Shown here: piece by piece, positions 60,144-64,000 of the stretch
Numbering within the stretch: the first letter of the stretch is position 1
Layout of the letters: each line of letters begins with the position of its first letter
NCBI GenBank assembly: GCA_036504235.1
Contig: DASXVN010000006.1
Location: 62,001 to 126,000, forward strand
Direction: 5' to 3'
Source of the DNA: Zipacnadum sp036504235
GTDB taxonomy: Bacteria; Armatimonadota; Zipacnadia; Zipacnadales; Zipacnadaceae
Length of the DNA: 64,000 nucleotides
The notes under the pieces: model-generated
Seen by the model: the letters and a program-made list of their open reading frames with translations, nothing else
What the model was told of the DNA's origin: nothing
Database searches by the model: none
Position numbers and translations under genes: made by a program

Positions 60144-61070
60144 TTACTCACTTTCTTGCGGCGCAGCGACGGTCAGGTCGCGAATGGTGGGCGCCCAGCC
60201 CATGCGGTGCGCGAGTTCCAGGTACTCCTCCGGCTTGATCTCGGCCGGCGGCTTGCCCAGCAAAGAGACGAACACGCCCTCCAGGACGTTCGTGCCGAAG
60301 CTGCGTCCGTCCACCACCGGCGTGGCGGTGATCAGCAGGCGTACGCCGCGCTGGCGGAGTTCCTCGACGTCTCGCGCATTGGTCGTGTTGGTCAGGACGA
60401 TCTTGCCGGTCAGGTCGTCGGGCAGATGCTTGCGGATAAGTAGGAAGTCCCCCGCGATCACGTCCGCCCACTGGTAGTATTTCTCGTACTTGGGCGTGAT
60501 GACGTCTTCCTTCTCGCCGGTGGGGTAGAGCCACTTGAAGGGCAGCCGCCGGAACAGGGGTAGAATCAGCGCGGCGACGAGGTTCATCCCGCGTAGCGTG
60601 CGGACCGGGAGCGGCGCGCCCAGGTTCATCATCAGGTCGCCCAGGACGAACTGCTTGGTCCGCGCGGCAATCGCCTCGGCCATGCCGAAGCGGTCCAGCG
60701 CGCAGACCATGAAAATTTTGGCGGTGGCGAAGTCAATCACACCCTGCTCGTCCAGCAGGCGGACCGTCTCGCGCTCCAGGGTATTCTTCACCCCGGCGCC
60801 GTCCGCGATCGGCGTGTGCTTGACCTTGCGCATGATCCGCTCGATCTCGACGAAGGGGTAGTAGCGCCCGTTCCAGTGCAGGCCCAAGTTGGTCCCGCCC
60901 ACGCAGAGCACGTCCACCTTCCCGTCGTTGGCCAGCATCTCGCGCTCAAAGAGCGCCAGATCGCCGTGGGTGCCGCGGCGTTCCAACTCAAATTCCTCAC
61001 CGAGCACGGTAAGGTGCGCAATCTTGTCGCGGGTCGTGGACCCCAGGCTAACACTCAGTATATGGCGCAA
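60144..61070 (-). CDS. conserved protein often labelled 'quinate 5-dehydrogenase', function unknown
   Basis: A protein of about 308 residues. From memory, homologues in Moorella, Symbiobacterium and others carry the label quinate 5-dehydrogenase, but I see no GxGxxG dinucleotide loop. Typical words are ILSVSLGSTTRDK, VDVLCVGGTNLGL, TPIADGAGVKNTLERETV, VLTNTTNARDVEELRQRGVRLLITATPVVDGRSFGTNVLEGVF. The start is uncertain: TTG 61070 gives the length of homologues and has GGGGA upstream; TTG 61112 is another option. It overlaps the Dus gene by 23 bases and lies seven bases before the AAR-like gene, so they form one operon. Confidence 0.72.
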   Translation of the reverse strand: MRHILSVSLGSTTRDKIAHLTVLGEEFELERRGTHGDLALFEREMLANDGKVDVLCVGGTNLGLHWNGRYYPFVEIERIMRKVKHTPIADGAGVKNTLERETVRLLDEQGVIDFATAKIFMVCALDRFGMAEAIAARTKQFVLGDLMMNLGAPLPVRTLRGMNLVAALILPLFRRLPFKWLYPTGEKEDVITPKYEKYYQWADVIAGDFLLIRKHLPDDLTGKIVLTNTTNARDVEELRQRGVRLLITATPVVDGRSFGTNVLEGVFVSLLGKPPAEIKPEEYLELAHRMGWAPTIRDLTVAAPQESE

Positions 61071-62076
61071 ACTGGTCCCCAATCTCTCTGGGCGGAGGGT
61101 TATGAACGGCAAATTCCAGCAGTAAGTCCCGCACCTGGCGCAGTTGCGTCGCCTGCATGATTCCGGCCCGCAGGGTGCGCACGCCGGGCAGTCCGGCCAT
61201 ATAGTGCACCAGCAGGGGCCGCATCGCCAGGATCGCCGAGCGCTCGTCGCGCTCGTAATCGGCTACCTGCATCTGCGCATGGCACAGCGCCACGGCCACC
61301 CGCTCCGCCACGGTCGGCGGCGGGGGCGGCGGCTGGCCGCGGAGCGCCGCGGCCACCTGGGCGAAAATCCACGGATTGCCCAGCGCGGCGCGGCCGATCA
61401 TGACGCCGGCGCAGCCGGTCTCCTCAAACATGCGCAACGCGGCGGCGGCGCTGTCTACGTCCCCGTTGCCGATCACCGGCACCGGGACCTCGCGCACCAG
61501 CCGCGCAATCAAGCTCCAGTCGGCGCGGCCCGTGAACTTCTGCGCCGCGCTCCGGGCGTGCAGGGCGATCCCCGCCGCGCCCGCCTCCACCATCCGCACC
61601 GCCAGGTCCAGCCAGGTCTCATCGCCCGGGTGTCGTCCCGGCCGCATCTTCACCGTGACCGGCACGGCCACCGCGGCGGCCAGCTGCCGGACGATCTCTA
61701 CCGTTAGGTCCGGGCGCGAGAGCAGGGCCGCGCCCGCGCCGGACTTGACCACCTTGGGCACGGAGCAGCCCAGGTTGAGGTCCACAAAGTCAGCGCCCGC
61801 GCGGACCGCCGCCTGCGCGGCCTCCGCCAGCCACTCCGGCTGGGAGCCGAATAGTTGGATCCCCACCGGCCGCTCCGCGGGGCAGATGGCCATCATCCGC
61901 TCGGTTTCGCGGCTGCCGTAGTGCAGCCCGGTGGCGGAGAGCAGCTCGCTGCAGACCAGCCCGGCTCCCGCGCGGCGGCTGAGCAAGCGCATCGGCACAG
62001 ACGTGTAGCCGGCCAGCGGCGCCAGCGCCACCGGCGGGTCTACGCGGAGCGAGCGCAGATAGAAAGCGTCAATCAT
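61048..62076 (-). CDS. dusB: tRNA-dihydrouridine synthase (DusB-like)
   Basis: A 342-residue flavoenzyme that reduces uridines in the tRNA D-loop. Motifs are in order: ALAPLAGYTSVPMRLLSRRAGAGLVCSELLSA, PVGIQLFGSQPEWLAEAA, DFVDLNLGCSVPKVVKSGAGAALL (with the catalytic-Cys position in NLGCSVP), VTVKMRPG, GIALHARSAAQKFTGRADW, PVIGNGDV and GVMIGRAALGNPWIF. The C-terminal four-helix RNA-binding domain is present. The Dus gene overlaps the coaX stop by eight bases, forming a minus-strand operon of metallophosphoesterase, coaX, dus, unknown gene and AAR-like gene. Confidence 0.95.
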   Translation of the reverse strand: MIDAFYLRSLRVDPPVALAPLAGYTSVPMRLLSRRAGAGLVCSELLSATGLHYGSRETERMMAICPAERPVGIQLFGSQPEWLAEAAQAAVRAGADFVDLNLGCSVPKVVKSGAGAALLSRPDLTVEIVRQLAAAVAVPVTVKMRPGRHPGDETWLDLAVRMVEAGAAGIALHARSAAQKFTGRADWSLIARLVREVPVPVIGNGDVDSAAAALRMFEETGCAGVMIGRAALGNPWIFAQVAAALRGQPPPPPPTVAERVAVALCHAQMQVADYERDERSAILAMRPLLVHYMAGLPGVRTLRAGIMQATQLRQVRDLLLEFAVHNPPPREIGDQFAPYTEC

Positions 62077-62836
62077 CTTGTCGCGCGGCCTCGTAGGCCA
62101 GCCGCACGCCGTCCAGGGTCAGGGTCGGGTACAGGTGCGTCTCCTCCGGCAGGTGCGCCGCGAGAAAACCAGCGTCCCCACCCGTAAGTATAACGCGCCA
62201 CGGCGCTGGTGTCATCTGCCGGCAGCGCGCGAGCAGCCAGGTGGCGGCTCCCACCAGGCCCGCTTCCAGGCCCAGCGCGAGATTTTCGGTGGTGTCGCGG
62301 CCCCAATCGTCGGCGGGAATTGACCCCAGCGGCGGCAGCGCGGAGGCCAGATGCGGGGCGCGGCTGAGGATTCCTGAGCGCAGCGCCGGCAGCCCCGCGG
62401 CAATGGCACCGCCCAGATGCCGCCCCTCGGCGGAGAGTACGTCGGCGGTCAGACAGGTCCCGGCGTCGAGAATCAGGCAGGGCGCCAGCCCCAGCGCCCG
62501 CGCCGCCAGGAGATTGGCCAGCCGGTCGGGGCCCAACTGGCGGGGGCTGGCGTAGACGGTGGGGAAGTCCGCTTCAAACTCGCAGCCCAAGAGCTCCAGC
62601 GGCGCGGGCAGGACCTGCAGCACCGCCTGGCGCCAGGCGCCCACGTCGGCGCGGCTGGCGCAGCCGGCCACCGTCTGCGGCGGGTCAGGCTCGCCCAGCG
62701 CGGCCCGCAGCGCCTGGAGCGTGCTCTGGGGCTCCTCCGCCGGGAAACGCCCGTGGTCTCGCCAGTCACCGCCCTCGAACAGGCCCCACTGGAGGCTGGT
62801 GTTGCCCAAGTTCAGGTACAGCCGGGTCGGGCTCAT
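62069..62836 (-). CDS. coaX: type III pantothenate kinase
   Basis: A 255-residue CoaX of the ASKHA fold, for the first step of coenzyme A synthesis. Motifs: first phosphate loop LNLGNTSLQWGLF, LGPDRLANLLAARALG (Asp104), DAGTCLTADVL (Asp124 and Asp132) and HLGGAIAAGLPAL. An unusual point is the Asn9 in NLGNT, where the family almost always has Asp (DIGNT). That residue helps to position the metal and phosphate, so activity may be changed or compensated. The rest of the site looks intact. The ATG overlaps the stop of the metallophosphoesterase gene by four bases. Confidence 0.92.
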   Translation of the reverse strand: MSPTRLYLNLGNTSLQWGLFEGGDWRDHGRFPAEEPQSTLQALRAALGEPDPPQTVAGCASRADVGAWRQAVLQVLPAPLELLGCEFEADFPTVYASPRQLGPDRLANLLAARALGLAPCLILDAGTCLTADVLSAEGRHLGGAIAAGLPALRSGILSRAPHLASALPPLGSIPADDWGRDTTENLALGLEAGLVGAATWLLARCRQMTPAPWRVILTGGDAGFLAAHLPEETHLYPTLTLDGVRLAYEAARQDD

Positions 62837-63558
62837 AGGGTCACCGCTTCCACTGAGAAATCGCTGGGGGAGTTGTCGGTTGTGCTCTGGATATGCAGCA
62901 GTTCCTGGAGATAGGGGAGACCGGTGACGAGCGTGGTCGCGCCCACCCGGCGGACCAGCCGCTGCGCGGGGTGGGAGTGTCCGCCCAGCACCAGATCGAG
63001 CTGCGGGCAGAGCCGCGCCAGCTCCTCATCGTCTTCCGGCCCGAGGTGGCTGAGCGCCACCAGCCACTGCACCTGCGGGCGCAGGTGCGCGGCCAGCTCC
63101 TCCGCCACCGGTCGCCAGGGGGCAAAGCGCACCCCGGCCAGGCGCTCCATCCAGGACCCCGGGGGGATCATCTCGCGCATCAGGCCGAAAACGCCGACCG
63201 TGTCGCCCTGCGGGGAAGTCAGCAGCACCGACGGCGTCAGGAGTTGCCGGCCGTCGGGGCCGCGGAGATTGGCGCAGAGCACGGGGAAGGCGGCCTCCCG
63301 GGTCTTGCGCCGCAGGCCGCGCTGCCGGAAGTAGAACTCGCGGTTGCCCGCCGCCATCGCGTCGTAACCGGCCTCGTTCATGCGCAGCAGCACCGGCTCG
63401 GTCCACGGTTTGTAGGCCACGTTGGGCGCGGTCAGCGCGTCGCCGGAGTCCAGCAGCAGCGCCGCGCGGTCCCGGCGCATTTCGCGCAGGCGCGAGGCCT
63501 GCTCGGGGGTGAGGCAACCGTGGAGGTCGGTAGTGTGGAGGAGGCTCAGGCGCGCCAT
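62833..63558 (-). CDS. 5'-nucleotidase-like metallophosphoesterase
   Basis: A 241-residue calcineurin-like phosphoesterase of the UshA/YfkN catalytic-domain type, without the C-terminal nucleotidase domain or a signal peptide. Motifs: LLHTTDLHG (Asp11, His13), LLDSGDALT (Asp40), AAGNREFYF, ALSHLGPEDDEELA and LVLGGHSHPAQ. The third motif is GNRE rather than GNHE/GNHD: the usual catalytic His is Arg73. AGGAAACC lies before the ATG. It is probably cytoplasmic and acts on a phosphorylated small molecule; coupling to coaX suggests a nucleotide or CoA-related substrate. Confidence 0.88.
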   Translation of the reverse strand: MARLSLLHTTDLHGCLTPEQASRLREMRRDRAALLLDSGDALTAPNVAYKPWTEPVLLRMNEAGYDAMAAGNREFYFRQRGLRRKTREAAFPVLCANLRGPDGRQLLTPSVLLTSPQGDTVGVFGLMREMIPPGSWMERLAGVRFAPWRPVAEELAAHLRPQVQWLVALSHLGPEDDEELARLCPQLDLVLGGHSHPAQRLVRRVGATTLVTGLPYLQELLHIQSTTDNSPSDFSVEAVTL

Positions 63559-63589
63559 GTGGTTTCCTGTGGGGTCAATGGGAACGTTT

Positions 63590-63820
63590 TGTAGGGGTGG
63601 ACTTTGCGGTCCGCCGCAATGTCCACCCGCGTCAGAGCGGAAGGCGGAGGCTCGACGCCAGTCTTACCTCACCCCCCGGCCCCCTCTCCCGCGGGGGACC
63701 TTGGGAGAAGGGGAGAAAGGCGAACGGCTACGACAGATTGTCTAGTGCGATGAATAGCGGCAGCCCCGGGTGGACATTGCGGCGTGCCGCAGACGTCCCG
63801 CCCCAAAGTCCACCCCTACA
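63590..63820. repeat. composite TGTAGGGG palindrome with second repeat inside
   Basis: The left arm TGTAGGGGTGGACTT (63590-63604) continues into a TGCGG/CCGCA hairpin and ATGTCCACCCGCG. The right arm has GGGTGGACATTGCGGC (63769-63784) and AAGTCCACCCCTACA (63806-63820). The spacer carries the CCCCCTCTCCC (63680-63690)/GGGAGAAGGGG (63703-63713) hairpin of the second repeat class. No gene lies in 63559-63849. Confidence 0.75.
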
Positions 63821-63849
63821 GACGGCAAGGGCTCTCCGACACTCTGGAC

Positions 63850-64000
63850 TTAGGCCAGACCGGCTTTGACCAGGTCCTGGATGTCCAGCACCCCGACCGC
63901 CATTCCGTCCGCGTCTACCACCGGCACGTTGTCGAACTCGCGCTCCTGCATGAGGTGCGCGGCCGCGGCGGCTAGCATGTCTGGGCCGGCGGTGGTCGGG
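63850..64000 (-). CDS. CBS-domain C-terminus, KdsD/KpsF arabinose-5-phosphate isomerase-like (partial)
   Basis: The minus strand encodes the last 49 residues of a protein that enters from the right edge: a CBS domain with PTTAGPDMLAAAAAHLMQERE, then VPVVDADGMAVGVLDIQDLVKAGLA before the TAA at 63850. This ending is typical of KdsD/KpsF/GutQ, sugar isomerases that make arabinose 5-phosphate, the precursor of Kdo in lipopolysaccharide and capsules. Other CBS proteins (IMPDH, stand-alone CBS pairs) cannot be excluded from so short a piece. If KdsD, it supports an outer membrane with Kdo. Confidence 0.7.
   Translation of the reverse strand, partial: PTTAGPDMLAAAAAHLMQEREFDNVPVVDADGMAVGVLDIQDLVKAGLA

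Noticed and set aside
60144..61070. Assignment as true quinate/shikimate dehydrogenase
   Set aside because: No Rossmann glycine loop or shikimate-site motif is visible; the label seems to be inherited from database names.

Overview
The window is about 64 kb of high-GC DNA with dense genes, strong Shine-Dalgarno sites, several GTG/TTG starts and short intergenic palindromes. It looks chromosomal. The gene mix suggests a diderm bacterium outside the well-studied phyla: a Wza-like SLBB exporter, a barrel-like exported protein, a KdsD-like C-terminus, UROD-like and GH38/GH29 enzymes, an IspD-IspF fusion, a PIN/TRAM protein, CoaX, GatB and a UbiA-type phosphoribosyltransferase. Armatimonadota is my best guess, but no rRNA or universal marker in the window settles it.

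Layout. 1-2432 (minus): a small catabolic operon of UROD-like protein, aldo/keto reductase and alpha-L-fucosidase (cut by the window edge). 2571-4127 (plus): a small unknown gene, then an exported EF-hand/SGNH-like protein. 4520-35733 (plus): a 31-kb, 27-gene cell-surface polysaccharide locus. 35773-40259: a secreted and lipoprotein group (six-bladed PD40 propeller lipoprotein, purple-acid-phosphatase-like lipoprotein, tiny membrane protein, collagen-like lipoprotein, barrel-like protein, zinc-ribbon membrane protein). 40270-41589: FAD oxidoreductase. 41700-42600: a low-GC two-gene insert of unknown function. 42657-64000: mainly housekeeping genes (gatB, CCA/poly(A) polymerase, PIN/TRAM, ispDF, GntR regulator, NUDIX, YfhO-like protein, UbiA-type transferase, lysS, dus, coaX, metallophosphoesterase, end of a KdsD-like gene), with a GH38-like alpha-mannosidase and a pair made of an acyl-ACP-reductase-like protein and a protein often labelled quinate dehydrogenase.

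How the polysaccharide locus works. The CapD-type dehydratase (4520), DegT aminotransferase (33896), acetyltransferase-like proteins (20414, 21502, 32225) and small PglC/EpsL-type phosphoglycosyl transferase (33244) resemble the set that makes an acetamido-dideoxy sugar and loads it on a polyprenyl phosphate. Twelve glycosyltransferases (five GT2, seven GT4-like) extend the chain. An FkbM methyltransferase, a second methyltransferase and two deacetylase-like proteins probably modify it. Export genes are mixed in type: Wza-like SLBB protein, Wzc-like tyrosine kinase, Wzm/Wzt ABC transporter with a C-terminal glycan-binding-like domain, and an O-antigen ligase/polymerase, but no Wzx flippase is visible. 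Most neighbours overlap by 1-4 bases, which suggests one translationally coupled transcript.

Five intergenic regions carry palindromes bounded by TGTAGGGG/CCCCTACA with different cores. Two further short hairpin types accompany them. One copy is broken exactly at the edge of the low-GC two-gene insert. No tRNA, rRNA, CRISPR array, transposase or phage gene was seen.
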